Of a DNA stretch of 64,000 nt, positions 21,232 to 32,510 are shown piece after piece; the stretch's first letter is position 1, and each line of letters begins with the position of its first letter. The stretch spans positions 62,001-126,000 of the forward strand of contig JAKSZP010000020.1 in assembly GCA_022478985.1 (NCBI GenBank), in the 5' to 3' direction. The notes beneath the pieces were generated by a model, which saw nothing but the letters and a program-made list of their open reading frames with translations, searched no databases and had not been told where the DNA came from. The position numbers and the translations under genes were made by a program. Origin of the DNA: Massospora cicadina (Eukaryota > Entomophthoromycota > Entomophthoromycetes > Entomophthorales > Entomophthoraceae).

Positions 21232-21949
21232 TGTCACTGCTAAAATGATGTACTACGCGGAAAATTCCTCAAAAGCATAATCAAGGGGACAATCATCTAA
21301 TATAAGGAGATTGTTTATATCTCTCAAAAAATACTATTAATTGAATTAAATAAAACACACACATTGCACGGTTCCAACACCTTCATAGCTTATAATAAAA
21401 CCCCTAAAACCTCCAAAAAAAGTAACCTGTGAAGGCAACAAAAGGCAACATTATATAAGTAAATATATAAAATGGCTTTAGTAAAAAAGAGAGATGAACA
21501 ACAGAGAGATTGGTTAGAGAAGCACTACTATAAAGATTATTGGGGTGATAGGCTTGGATCGATCTGTTGGGGCTCAGACTTAACTTTGGCAATATGAGAC
21601 TACCATCAAATTAACTCTATAGCTCAAGTATGTATGTAATAAAGACTCTATCACATGCTTAATGTTACCATATCTAGTAATATAACTTGAAAAAGAATCC
21701 AATCATCATTTTAAAAAACGTATTGAATCATTCCTAATTAAGCTATAGAAACTAATTTTCAGTACCATTGATGTAACCCCATAAAATTCATCATGCGTTT
21801 TATGGAGATTTACATGGTACTGTTTGGCTATAACCCAGCGTTGGTTCAAAGTATATCTAAGATCAGGGTGGGTGGCCAACTTGACCCCTTTGGCCTTCTT
21901 GACTCTCTCCTTATCCCCAAGTTTTACACCAAAAATATGTCATAAGACA
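21232..21949 (-). repeat. Second LTR of the element A family
   Basis: 21388-21949 aligns with window positions 1-570. The right end (minus-sense start TGTCTTATGAC) is clear at 21949. The left end is placed at TGTCACTGC (21232) because it mirrors the GACA end, but this is not independently supported: flanking bases CATCC and TGAAA do not form a TSD and no convincing PBS follows. It is either a solo or truncated LTR, or the 5' LTR of A with nested insertions between. Confidence 0.65.
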
Positions 21950-22149
21950 TGAAAAGTGTACAGACTCAGGGATCTCAAGTTAGCTCTGGGTGTTATCTGT
22001 CTGATTCTGAGAAACTACCAGAGCAACCAGGCGAGTGCTGTAACTGTGTCCCCATAAGCCCTCTAATTGAAAAGTGGAGAACCATCTTTGCAGATGCATC
22101 AAAATGTCTATGATGAAAGCCATGATGCACAGAAATTCTTGAAAGATGG

Positions 22150-22624
22150 TGTCAGGATTTAAGATGATGAGAGAATCGAAATCCCTGCTCACAAATCGAG
22201 CCTTGGTAGCTCAACTCTTGTACCAGCGCAAATGGAACCTCACCCTGAAGGCACTGAAACTAGATCTAATCAGGAAGCATCACGTGCATAAGAATCGTAG
22301 AAACACCTTCAGGAATCTCATCCCTGCTTCACAAATTGCGTGAGCCGCGGTCACCACTACTGCTTTCATGAGGATGATGCAGAACAATTAAAGTGCAATT
22401 AGGAGTCAATCTGGAAGTCAGTGAAAGATCCTGATCATATGGGGACGCAAAGGTCCTTATGGCACCATTTCCCTACATGCCCTGTAAATATTGACGCTTT
22501 AAAACTCATTAAAGATTTCTATATTCACCCCATATTTTCATTTTTTGAATTCTCTACTAATTTACAGTTTTGAGCTTATTTTTAAACTTTAGCGTTAGTC
22601 AAAAGAACTGTTACAATGAAAAAA
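22150..22624 (+). repeat. 5' LTR of element E
   Basis: Begins TGTCAGGATTTAAGATGATG and aligns with the E 3' LTR at 44164 and the G LTR at 52150-52623. The right end is fixed to within a few bases by the PBS at 22626. About 475 bp. Confidence 0.8.
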
Positions 22625-22625
22625 G

Positions 22626-22643
22626 TGGTGCTAAATATAGGGG
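22626..22643 (+). other. Degenerate primer binding site of element E
   Basis: TGGTGCTAAATATAGGGG follows the LTR. It matches the B/D/F site TGGTGCTCACTACAGGG apart from a few, mostly C-to-T or A/C, differences. Confidence 0.6.
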
Positions 22644-22649
22644 ACTCAA

Positions 22650-23993
22650 AGAAGTCAAAGTGAAAACGTTATAACAAACAATGGAGAATAATAGCAATTA
22701 AGAAAGTCAATCTGCTGATTGGTCAAGGAGTTTTGCTCGATAAATTAGTACCTTGCAATACAAAGTATTGCCCACGTAGCATAAAAGCTTAAAATTTTGG
22801 GCCACGTTCCAGTTCATACTACCTTCCATTGGCGGTGATTAATACTAACTTCAGTACAAGAACCTTAAAGAAATTATTCAACAGCTACTAAATGGTTTCT
22901 ACTCTCAGGAGGCAGCTCAAATCAATTGTGTGCTTCTTTGGTGCCTTCTACCATGTGGGATCTATATATCTCAGCCCAACTACCAGTGGAAAATAGACAT
23001 TGGGGGCCAAGAACAATCTTCAAAGTTTTGTCCATCATGCGATTTATCACCTCCTACAGTTATTCTGGTTGCACCATCATGAAGTCTTATAACAACTGGG
23101 GCTCACCTAAATCTTACACTCCCATGTTGTCAATATCTATAACGCGGCTTCCTCCTTCATCCACAATAATCGAGAAGCTATTATCAATAACTGACATAAA
23201 ATCAATAAATCCTAGAACCAGCTTGAGGTATTGGATAGCAGAATTTAGGCTACCTTGAAGTCAGCTTTGCCAGAATACACAACTCCTTGAGGCTGCTTGG
23301 AACCAACGCCTCCACCAAATTGAAGACCAGGTATGGACTCTCCAGCAATACTATCAAGTTGGCCTCTAGTGATTTCACCTCCAGGAGTGAACAAACTGAA
23401 GGTCTAGAGGGTTAGAGGGCTGGAAGGTCCTGAGGATCCCAGAGGGCCTGAAGGTCCGCGAGGGCCTCAAGGGCCCTCTTGCCCCACAGTGCCTACTCCT
23501 AGTGACCCAAACGACCCTTGAAGAAAGGAAGTTTTGGCAGCCCTAGCCGCCTTATGGGAACAAATCTGTAATGTGGCCCAAGGATCTATTCTCTGAGTGG
23601 ATGGAGTCCCCTTGACCTTAGGTATTGATTTGAGGCCCTGTCGGATGAATGTATAATCTTGGCGCCTTCACCAAGCTTGCTGATAATAGCATTTCCCAGC
23701 TTGAACAAACCTGCCAAGGGTTTGAAACCCGCTTATACAACTTAGAAAGCAGTTTCTTCTTCAGTGCGCCAACATCTAAGTATTAAAAAAGCAGGTTGCT
23801 CACAAGGCCTCCAACTCCTTTCTCAACTGAAATTGGGATGATATCCAAGAGGGCCTTAAGTGCCTAAGATGACAGTTGGATCATCAGGCTCCCTGCGACT
23901 ATGCAGAGACAAAAATTCCAAGCCTGCACTGATTCCTGGTGTTGGTACCCTCTCCACTCCTCTTGTAACTAATTATAAACCTAGCTTTAAGGA
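22650..23993 (+). pseudogene. Element E gag, 5' part, broken
   Basis: Gag N-terminal region up to the insertion of C. Plus-strand frames are short. At 23420-23485 one frame reads LEGPEDPRGPEGPRGPQGP, a Gly-Pro-X-like run. From 23520 to 23990 pieces such as WEQICNVAQGS and NWDDIQEGLK can be followed across several stops and align with minus-strand gag at 63600-64000 in element G. No knuckle is visible in this part. Confidence 0.6.
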
Positions 23994-25133
23994 TGATAAA
24001 ATTTAGGGCTTTCACTAATCGCTAAAAACAAAAAACCCCTAATTGAGTACCTGCACAGGTTCGGTTTTAGCATTCTTCACGTTGTCTGATGATTTTATAA
24101 TACAATTGATAATAGTATGAAGATTAATATCCGTAGTTGAATAGATAACTAGTTTCTGGTCCAAAGCTTGACTGGTATTCCTCCTCAAAGTACTCTAGAT
24201 GTCTTCAGTAAGGATTTATACCCTTATCCGCCTAACTTGATTTACGCTCAGATCCCTAGTTTATGCCTTTACTCTTGGTGACACGAAGTTGGCAGCAATT
24301 CCCATCTCAGCTCAGCTTTACTTCTAAGGATCCTTGATCCTTAATCTTTATCTTTCTAAAGGTTCCCCTATTAAAGCACACAGCAATAATTTCCTGAAAA
24401 TGAATAGTACTAAAACTAATAATAATTTCTGCTAAATTAGACTCTTTTATAGTGTTTTTTTAGTACTAGATGGTCTTTTATAGTGTTTTAAAAGTGAATT
24501 ATTAGGGAATTTATAATGGGAATTCAGCGCCCAACCCTCAGTTAGCGCCTCAGCCATGAAATGGCAGCCTTTGCGTTTAAATTTCCCTTTTTTATCTCAC
24601 CATCAACGGTCTTCCCTATCCTGGTTAGGATTCCTTCATCATACATCCTTGAGACCTAAAACAGAAAGATTCAGAAAACGTGCCCCTATTGTTTTCCACT
24701 TGATCCCAGCAAACCAACGATATTTGGTGAGCGACATTCTTAAGTAATGGGACTTGTTACTCATTATGGCAGGTCATGAACCAGCAGATCAATTTGCTAG
24801 TTGTAGACAGCATCACTCACCTCGCAACTTTCTCCTTGAATTTCCAATTGGTTGGTGTTGAAACCTGAATAATCCCAATTTGTACAACTGATAGTTAATC
24901 ATCAATCAACTATCAAATGCCCCATTTTATCAGCAACTCTGCCCAATAAGATCTTAAGCATTCACCTGGATCAATCCTCAACAGATCCAATTCTGGCGAA
25001 TTAATCAAAATCCCCCAAACATTGTTAACCCAAAATTAGGGTCAACCAATATTCAAATAACCGCCATAGGAAATTATCCCCTAGCGACCCATGGTAATCT
25101 AGATTTCTGGAAAGGTGGGCAAAAATCCCAACA
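23994..25133 (-). repeat. 3' LTR of element C
   Basis: Begins TGATAAAATTTAG and ends AAAAATCCCAACA; it pairs over its length with 38107-39246. The TSD copy AAGGA lies immediately left. By eye the pair differs at well over one base in ten. Confidence 0.9.
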
Positions 25134-25652
25134 CATCACCCCATGTCTAGATTTCCAGAAAGGATAGGTTTGGGACAGGAAAATACACCTCAGGCACCAG
25201 GTAAAATATTCCTTGGGTTCTAGCAGAGAACAGTCAATCTGTACTCAACACTGCTTAAGACAACCTTTGGCATGCGGTTCTCTCCCTCTTCCTCTTCCTC
25301 CTCACTACCACTTCCTCAGAGCGTGGTCCTTAAGACCCCATGTCATGCCAGGTTGATTGATTTACTCATGTTGATACTGATCCCAAGATCTGGGTTCCCC
25401 CATTGGCGCATATGACCCACTGTCATATTCAGGATTTTTGGTCTGGAATCCTTTATTTCCTGATCTTTCTCCTTGTCCTCAACAGGAGGTTCTTGCTGTC
25501 AATGTTCATTTTGTGGCACAGTTAAGAATGCTCATTTATATTCGCTCTTGTTATTTTCATATAATAACTTCTTGGCTCATAATATCCTTAATTTTTCTCT
25601 GAAAAGCTTATCTCATTAATTTTGAGATTAATTTCTCTGAATTAAAGCTTAA
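25134..25652. other. Element C 3' region without clear coding content
   Basis: It lies between the 3' LTR and the plus-strand open region. In minus sense an acidic stretch GSGSEEEEEEGEN can be read at about 25255-25320, but no domain is recognisable. The polypurine tract is expected just right of 25133; the minus-sense candidate is ATGGGGTGATG. Confidence 0.35.
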
Positions 25653-26840
25653 TTGATTTCAAAGTACATAATGTCAACTATTATAAAAGCCCAACATCCC
25701 CCTCTCATCCAGTCATATGTTAAATTTGGAGTCTCAGGTACCAACAACTGCTTGACAGCATGTCTGCTAAAGATGTTTGCTCTTCCAGCTGATGAGTCAA
25801 TCTGCACGCCAAAACCACTTCTATGGTCCCCCTAGGACTCATACGCCCAGTTAAGTACCATAGCCAGTCCTTCCATGGAATTACTGGAAATGGTATATAA
25901 TCCCAATGAAACCAGGTTAGTGATCATCTTGAACGACTTGCGACCAATATTCCCTCTATCAATTCCTGAATTAGATTTTGAAATTCTCCTGGATTTGGCT
26001 CCATTTGCAGATACTCCTACAATCATTGTCAAACCTCCTAAGCAATGCCCTCCGCTATTGATCAATCATTCCTTACCAGATCTGAATTGCTTCCACAGTT
26101 CCTTTTCTGAATTGGGAATTTTTACAAACAGCTGTTATGTCAACTGAACTAGCCATTGGAAACTGCAAACATTTAGAACTCCCCCATGCAGAATTGAGGA
26201 CCCAAGTAACTGAGGCTCTATCCATATCTCTGAACCCCAAATCTAAAAATATCCTGGATGAGGTGTTGCAGCCTATTCTCTTTGCTTTGCTGGCCAAGCT
26301 TTTGAAGTTGGGCCACAAAGCTTCCAGTCTCTCCCAGCTTCCATCGCTTATTCTATTTTCTCTTCCAAGAAGCTCATAGTCATCATCTGCAGGATACCAT
26401 CCGTTACCTGCATGGCTATCTCATTTCTGGCGCGTCCCATTGGTACCTTCCACTGATGGCCTGATTGGGGGCATGATTCAGCAACCCCGCCTAGTATCCC
26501 TTGCTCAATGCCAGATCATATGTCCAATGTTCTTGATGAAGCCCATTGGCAAGTGCTCAAGACCAATCCTATGGCTCTGGTGCCATATTGGGATTACTCA
26601 GGGTTATTCGCTGACTGCTTCTTCTTGTTTTGTTGCTTCCCTCCCCTATCTGGAGTATCGCATTTAGCAAGTACTAATGTTTCCATATCTATTTCCCTAG
26701 TCATGTTCTCACAGGTATCAGCCTCCTCTCAACGAACTTGGCTTCAAGTAGGCCTATCCCTTGCTAGCATCCAATCTCACGTAGATTTTGACAGTTTGTT
26801 CACTCCTTTTGTGATACATCCTCCCTTACCCAGGAGGTGA
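25653..26840 (+). pseudogene. Antisense open region in 3' part of element C, unknown product
   Basis: I do not recognise the product. On the plus strand, opposite to pol, successive frames stay open: 25653-26147 with a single TAG at 25833 (includes PNETRLVIILNDLRPIFPL and PPKQCPPLLINHSLPDLN), then 26137-26667 with a single TAG at 26380 (HLELPHAELRTQVTEALSI, ILDEVLQPILFALLAKLL), then 26508-26840 (NVLDEAHWQVLKTNPMA, FPPLSGVSHLAS). That is about 395 codons with two stops and two frameshifts, a lower density than in the pol genes nearby. Antisense ORFs between integrase and 3' LTR are known in some plant Ty3/Gypsy lineages. A captured host fragment is the alternative. Confidence 0.45.
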
Positions 26841-27186
26841 CATAGGCAGAATCACCCCAAGTTGAGGGCACTCAATAAAATTATAAAATATATTTATTCA
26901 TGTGCGTTTTAATAATTTTTTTCCAATGTATTTTAATAATCTTTTTCTTTTCTTCTTTTTTATATGGGACATGACCTTCACTCGTTTCAGCGGTCTATCT
27001 TTTTTATTTATTCCCCCAAACTGGTTTCAAGTTATACTCTAACATACCAGTTTTCTATGGTTCAAAGGTCTAATTTTTTTAAGACATAACCATCTTTTTT
27101 GGCTTAAGCGGTTCTTTTTTCAGACTTAACCAAATCATCAGGACATAACCTCTCAATGGTTCAGCGGTCCTTTGGGAACACTAATT

Positions 27187-28520
27187 CTAATTATTCAATT
27201 TAATAAGCTGCATCAAATATTTAGCATGGACGAAATTCACAATACTTCCATCCAAGATGTTCTTGATGAAATAGCCATCCATTGCCATCTTGGAATTAAT
27301 CTCAAATGGACCCAACCACAACACATCTAACTTGCCTCTTCTCCTGAAACCATTTTGTATCTCAGTAGGCACATTTTTCGCCTATTTGGTAATCTGATAA
27401 GGCTGGTCAGCTCTTATCATCTGTCATTTTTGCCTTGATCATTTTCTTCAAGGTCGTATCAAATGCTTGTGATTGTATCTCAATCAGGATATTTGAAAAT
27501 AAAATCAGGTACTGCTCAGCACTCATCCCTGATGATGGTTCCACCACCAAATATGGAATCAGTGACAACGTGGCCTTACTTCCATACAGTAACTAAAATG
27601 ACGTTTTTCCCATCACCATATGATGACTTATGTTGTACTAAATGTCACCAAACTAAGGTATGTTTCCCATGTGGAAATTCTCCAGGTGACCAGATTCCTC
27701 AGCATCATGGCCAGCGTTCCATTGCCCACTCTACCAGTCCATTAGTCTCCAGCCAGTAAGGTAATGACATGACTCCTCAGATCACCATTATTTTATTTAA
27801 TTTCAGGATCACGTGGGATGTGACATTCGTTCCATTGTCACTCAATAGACCTATGAGTATCCATTTCAAAATATACTACTTGATCCAGGAGAAATCTTGC
27901 CGTGCTTGCAGAGTCTACTTTTGCTAGAGCCTTTGTTTGACCCATCTCACCAGATGGTTGATTGCAACTATGATGCATTTGACACCCAGTAATTATGGTT
28001 ATTGGTCCCATCACATTGATGGACACCATATGCCAGGAAAATTCAGGGAAGACCAGTCAATAACCAGTAATGTTCTTGTGAGGCTTGTGAAACTGGCACT
28101 CCACACATCAAGTCAGATAATCCGCTACATTGTAGTTGATGGACTCCCAGTAATAATACTGGCGAATGTGATTGGTCATCTTCCTTATGCCTCCATACCC
28201 AACAACCTTATGCGTGGCTTGAACAATAGTCACTCGTTCCAACAGCTTTGGAAATAGTAATCTTTTTCATCAATAATCTTAAAAACCTGTCCATCCATGG
28301 TCTCAGTGTTTTCCATCCCTTTTTGAAGCGCACCTTGGATTTCATGGGACCCATATCTGATTACTCTTTCAACCATTCTCTAGAATAGCTCATCCACTTG
28401 CTGGTATACCACTTGGACCATTGGTAACCTCAATAAGCCATCTGCATTCTGATGAGAAGCTCCAGCTCTGTGGACTATTTCCTAATCATAAGCCTGTAGC
28501 TTCAATCCCCTTGGGCCAGT
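27187..28520 (-). pseudogene. Element C integrase, broken
   Basis: The C-terminal domain at 27187-27372 reads RRRGKLDVLWLGPFEINSKM, DGYFIKNILDGS and NFVHAKYLMQL, the GPF/Y module ending Ty3/Gypsy integrases. The core (27400-28400) is eroded; a zinc-binding half and the catalytic residues cannot be read with confidence, though its length and place between RNase H and the C-terminal module fit. Stops occur in every frame. Confidence 0.7.
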
Positions 28521-28559
28521 CGTCCTTATGACTCTCTTAAACTGTGTAGCCAACGCAAT

Positions 28560-28900
28560 GAGGAGTGGTCCGTCACCACTTTGAAGTACAGTCTATAAAT
28601 ATACACCTGAAACTGTTTACATGCATAAATTACCACAAGGAATTCACACTAAGTAACAATGTAATTCCTTTCAGCTGCTGAAAGTGTCCAGCTCACATAT
28701 GCTACCAGATGTTCGTCCCTGAGTTTGTCCGCTTGTCTCAGGATGGTGCCAATCGCCATTAATGAAGCATCAGCCAGTATTATAAATTCCCAATTGAAAT
28801 TTGGATATTTCACTTTTGGAGAATCCATCAAATACCAGCGTAATTCATTGAAAGAACTCTGGCCTCTTCACTCCAAAAATTTTTTTGTATCCTTCAGCAA
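28560..28900 (-). pseudogene. Element C RNase H, broken
   Basis: Minus-sense 28831-28649 reads YPNFNWEFIILADASLMAIG then HLVAYVSWTLSAAERNYIVT, the first half of a Ty3/Gypsy RNase H (TDAS changed to ADAS). The following part down to about 28450 (TDH and final Asp motifs) carries stops. It continues directly from the RT thumb at 28946. Confidence 0.75.
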
Positions 28901-29134
28901 ATGAAATATGGGCTCAGAAATTCTCATAAAATCCCATATAAATCTTCAATAGTATCCAACCATTCCAGGGAACACTTGGATATCTTGGACACTATTTAGT
29001 ACAGCAATTTGCTCTATGGCTTCAATTTTCTGGGCTTGCAGCTGCAGTCCACTAGAGTTGATAACGAATCCCAGATATCCCAATTCTTTCTTGAAGAAGT
29101 GGCATTTCCTCAGTTTGATCTTCAGGTTAGCCAC
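28901..29134 (-). pseudogene. Element C reverse transcriptase, C-terminal part
   Basis: Minus-sense 29134-28946 reads NLKIKLRKCHFFKKELGYLG, FVINSSGLQLQ and DIQVFPGMVGYY, the RT connection between palm and thumb (KC.F...E..YLG and FLG...YY). Its upstream half lies at 34874-35450, on the other side of element D. The junction is at the D insertion (29135). Confidence 0.85.
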
Positions 29135-29889
29135 TGTAGGAATCCAGCTTTTCCATGCTTGCTGGTGCTAACGTGGCTGTATTCCACAAAAGTCTTGATA
29201 AAATTAATAAATTTACACTAATAAAAAACTTGGGTTTTTAATAGTTTTTATTAGTAATGCGGGGTAAGAAAAGAAAAAGTGATCCCCTTGATATCTGACC
29301 GATCCATATTTAAACAGTATTGAGGGGCAGAGGAAATTTACTAGTAAGTTCAATATGGCTTGTTAATGTCTGAATTAGGAAATATTTTAAAGCATCCTAT
29401 TGAAGCTCGGAATACTCATTCAATTTTGGCTGAACAATAGCAGGGGAATTACTAATGGCTAAAACGTACCCATGAGGTAACAATTTTATGAACTTCAGCA
29501 AACCCTGTTTGTAAAATCTTTTGCACCCTGGGGGACACTCACCATGCCTATAAAAAGGGGTGGTCCCCACGTATATGCTTTGAAGGACCTGGTTGAGGCT
29601 GGGGGAGTACCTCCTGATAGATGCCCCACAGTCCATCACTTAGTCAGAGTAATCTGACTGCTTTATTTTATGGTTGCTGCCAAATTGTTAATTAAAACAT
29701 GTTACCCAATTTTCAGGGTTCCACTGAGAAGCAACCAGGTTCTTTTGGTCGTTTTTATTATTTTTACTATTATTATTAAAGTCACGTTTAGGTTCATCGC
29801 AAACTTGTAAATGACTGACATTTCCACGTTTCAGCTGATTTTGACACAGAACATTCTTTCTTTGCAGCTGCAAGGGCAAATATCTGAGA
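29135..29889 (-). repeat. 3' LTR of element D
   Basis: Begins TGTAGGAATCC and ends at CTGAGA (CA eroded), 755 bp; it pairs with 34123-34868. It contains the conserved CCTATAAAAAGGGGTGG block at about 29549. A minus-sense purine tract AAGGGGGTGA lies beside its right end. Confidence 0.88.
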
Positions 29890-30255
29890 TCACCCCCTTA
29901 AGATTATTGGGGGGAGAATAAAGCTGAAGGAAGCGGCCATGTACTCAGTTAATGGTGATTCCTGTAGCTAGCGAATTTAAGAGTATTCATTGCCTCTTTT
30001 GTAGGTGATGGTGAAGGGACCCTCCCAGAATGATCCAAGCTTACCACTTCTAGGCGTGATGCGGTTATGGTAGTATAATACCATGTTGGACACTTGGAAT
30101 GTAGGTAGGGGGTTCTGAGCTCATTAGCTGCCTGTCCTTCTTTAGTCACCGTGTTTGCTAAATTAGTCATTGCCTCAGATTGGAGTTGGATGATGCGCTG
30201 AGCTAATTTTCACGTGACTTTCTCAGGTTTCCTCAGCTTCTTGAAGGTGCATCAC
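29890..30255 (-). pseudogene. Element D integrase C-terminus, broken
   Basis: Minus-sense translation reads MTNLANTVTKEGQAANELRT (about 30170-30110) and then a YYTTITASR block and TYKRGNEY-like residues. It aligns with element F at 53524-53736 (MTNLAKTVTKEGKSANELRA). This is the region between the integrase core and the end of pol. Everything upstream in D is lost in the artefact. Confidence 0.65.
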
Positions 30256-30271
30256 CAAATAAAAAACAATA

Positions 30272-31276
30272 TTTACCCCCCCTTTTTTCCCCCAAGGGGG
30301 GCCCTTTTTTTCCCCCCCTCTTTGGGGGGAAGGCCCCCCCCTTTTTTTTCCTTTCCCCCTTTTTTTTAAAATTGGGGGGAAAGGGGGGGGAAAACCCCCC
30401 TTTTTTTAAAATTATTAAAACCCCCAAAAAATTTTTAAAAATTTTTTTTTTAAAAAAGGGCCCCCTTAAAAAATTTGGGGGGAAAAAAGGAAATTTTTTT
30501 TTTTGGGCTTTTAAAACCCGGGGAAAAGGGCCTTTTCCTTTTTTTTTTTAAATTGGGGAAAAAACCCCAATTTGGGGAAAAAAGGGGGGGGTTTTTTTTT
30601 TGGGGGGGGGGTTTTTTTTCGAGTTGCTTTTTTAAAACCCCCCCCTTTTAAAAAAATAAAAGGGTTTTTTTTTTTGGGGGGGGAAAAAAAAACCTGGGGA
30701 AAAAAATTTTTTAAAAATTTTTGGGGGTTTTTTTTGGGGGGTTTTAAAGGGCCCCTTTTTTTAAAAAGGGGTTTTTTTTTTTTAAAGGGGGAAAAAAATC
30801 CCTTTTTTTTAAAAAACCCCGGGGGGAAAAAATTTTTTAAAAAAAAAAAACCCCTTTTTTTTTTAAAAAAATTTTTAAAATTTTTTTTCCCCAAAATTTT
30901 TTTTTGGGGGGCAAGGTTCTTGGGTTCCCTTTTTTAAAAAAAACCCCCCCCTTTAAAAAAATTTTTTTTTTTTGGGGAAAAAAAAAAATTTTTTTTTGGG
31001 GGGAAAAAATTTTTTGCCCAAAAAAAATTTTCCCCAAAAAAAAAAAAAAAAAAAAATAAAAGGTTTTTTTTTTTAAAAATTTTTTTTAAAAAAAACCCCC
31101 TTTCCCTTTACCCCTTTTTTTTTTTTAAAAAAGGAAATAAAGGGGGGGGGGAATTTAAAAAGGGTTAAAACCGGGGGGGGTTTTTTTTTTTTTTTTTTTT
31201 GGGGAAATTTTTTTTTGGGGAAGGGGGCCCCCAAAAAACCCCTTTTTTTTTCCCCCCTTTTAAAAAAATTTTTTTT
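30272..31276. other. Homopolymer-run artefact replacing part of element D
   Basis: About 1 kb in which nearly every base belongs to a run of 3 to 20 identical bases of all four types, in no periodic pattern. Nothing like it occurs elsewhere in the window, and the borders are abrupt on both sides. By comparison with element F, this interval should hold about 1.6 kb of integrase core and RNase H. A consensus or gap-filling failure from noisy reads is the simplest explanation. All open frames here (30233-31037, Phe/Lys/Gly/Pro only) are meaningless. Confidence 0.9.
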
Positions 31277-31750
31277 AATATTTAAATTATGTAGCCTTTG
31301 AATACCTCCTTCAAGTGATAAAGGTGTTCGTTAAAAGTCTTTTGAGAATACTGTAATGTTATTGAGGTAGACAATGACACAGCTTAACTTCAGGTCCTGC
31401 ATAATATGATCATCTCACACTGGAAAGATTCAGAAGCATTGCATAACCCTCAAGTTAATCGTGTGGGTTGGAAAAAACCATCACTACAAATAAGGGCGCA
31501 TTTCTCCTGATCCTGAGGAGAAAGGTACATTTGCCAATAGTCGCTAGCTAAGTCCATGGCGAAAATGAAGTTAAAGACAGAGAGTTAAGACAGGGAATAA
31601 TCAATATGAGGGAGAGGATAGCTATCCTTTTTTGTGAGAGTATTTAACTTGTGGTAGTCCACGACTATCCAATGACCTCCGTTTTTCTTTTTTATTAGCA
31701 AATGAGGGGAAGTCCAAGGGCTTTGGGAAGGAACTAGCAATCCCGCGTCT
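31277..31750 (-). pseudogene. Element D reverse transcriptase, broken
   Basis: The RT palm in minus sense (about 31550-31300) includes QDLKL(S)CVIVYLNNITVFS with YxDD changed to YLNN, then a decayed HL.EVFKG. Upstream (31560-31750) are LAMDLASDYWQMYLSPQDQE-like residues and a KKKNGGHW block. The downstream half is missing because of the artefact. Both catalytic Asp residues are lost. Confidence 0.75.
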
Positions 31751-32095
31751 AGACCTGCTGATTCTCTGTCCTCATTTGCTGTTCTTCTACCTTTGATTTG
31801 CGGTAAGGTTTTGACTGAATGGGAAGGGCATCACCCACATCAACGGAGTGGCACCAGCCCTTCATGTGGACATAATCATTATCTGATTTAGAGAAGATAT
31901 TGCTATAGTTGTTGAGGAGAGTGTGAACTTTTTCCAGCTCATCTGGGGTCAGCTCTTCCGAGATATGGATGTTGGGTAAGGTACATACCAGGTTATCCAT
32001 TAGAAGGCCCATATCCATCATAGTACCAATGGAGTGAATTTGTTCAATGTCCTCCACAGGGACCAACACGCCTCTGCTAATCTCCTGGTGTTTTT
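31749..32095 (-). pseudogene. Element D pol segment between dUTPase-like domain and RT
   Basis: Minus-sense 32069-31749 reads MLVPVEDIEQIHSIGTMMDM, TPDELEKVHTLLNNYSNIFS and SVDVGDALPIQSKPYRKS, the conserved RT entry region of this lineage (..LL..Y..IF, H.ID.GDA.PI..KPYR.S). The frame breaks at the RT start (about 31749). Confidence 0.8.
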
Positions 32096-32510
32096 TTAAA
32101 TTATGTCCTTTGAGGTGAGGTTCCCCAGTTTCAAAGTGATGGGCCTCTGGTAAGCTGGGTCAAGAATGCCAGGCAATACCCGAGGCTTTAAGGGACTAAA
32201 GCCCTCTATACTTATGAGGTGTAACAAAAAGTGATGTAGGATTTGAAGCGGGATTTTTGTGTCAACCACTCGTTGCTCACCAGGCTTAATCAAAAGTTCA
32301 TCTGCAGCATAGAAAGGGATACCTTCCCTAGCATCTACTGAATTGGGAAATTTCTTTGTGTTGCTCCAAAAAGTATAATAAGGCAAAGTTATAGCTGAAA
32401 AAAGGTATTCTACCAGGCAAGAGTATTCATAATTGCTGGGTTCTTTATTAGATAAGACTAATTGAACTCCATAGTTGAGTAACGAAAGGAAACCTTGCTT
32501 CATGTTAGTT
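32096..32510 (-). pseudogene. Element D dUTPase-like domain
   Basis: Minus-sense 32503-32096, one open frame of 135 codons, reads FYAADELLIKPGEQRVVDTK and, further on, VLPGILDPAYQRPITLKLGN then LTSKDII. This matches dUTPase order: an AG.DL-like start, I.PGE..VV.T.I, then GVID..Y..PI.V.L.N.S..D..V. Element F has the same domain (56142-56480). The serine motif PRSGL is not recognisable and catalysis is doubtful. It lies between protease and RT. Confidence 0.55.

Noticed and set aside
30233..31037. Long open frames on both strands made of Phe, Lys, Gly and Pro
   Set aside because: They lie inside the homopolymer-run block, have no natural composition and exist on both strands at once; artefact.
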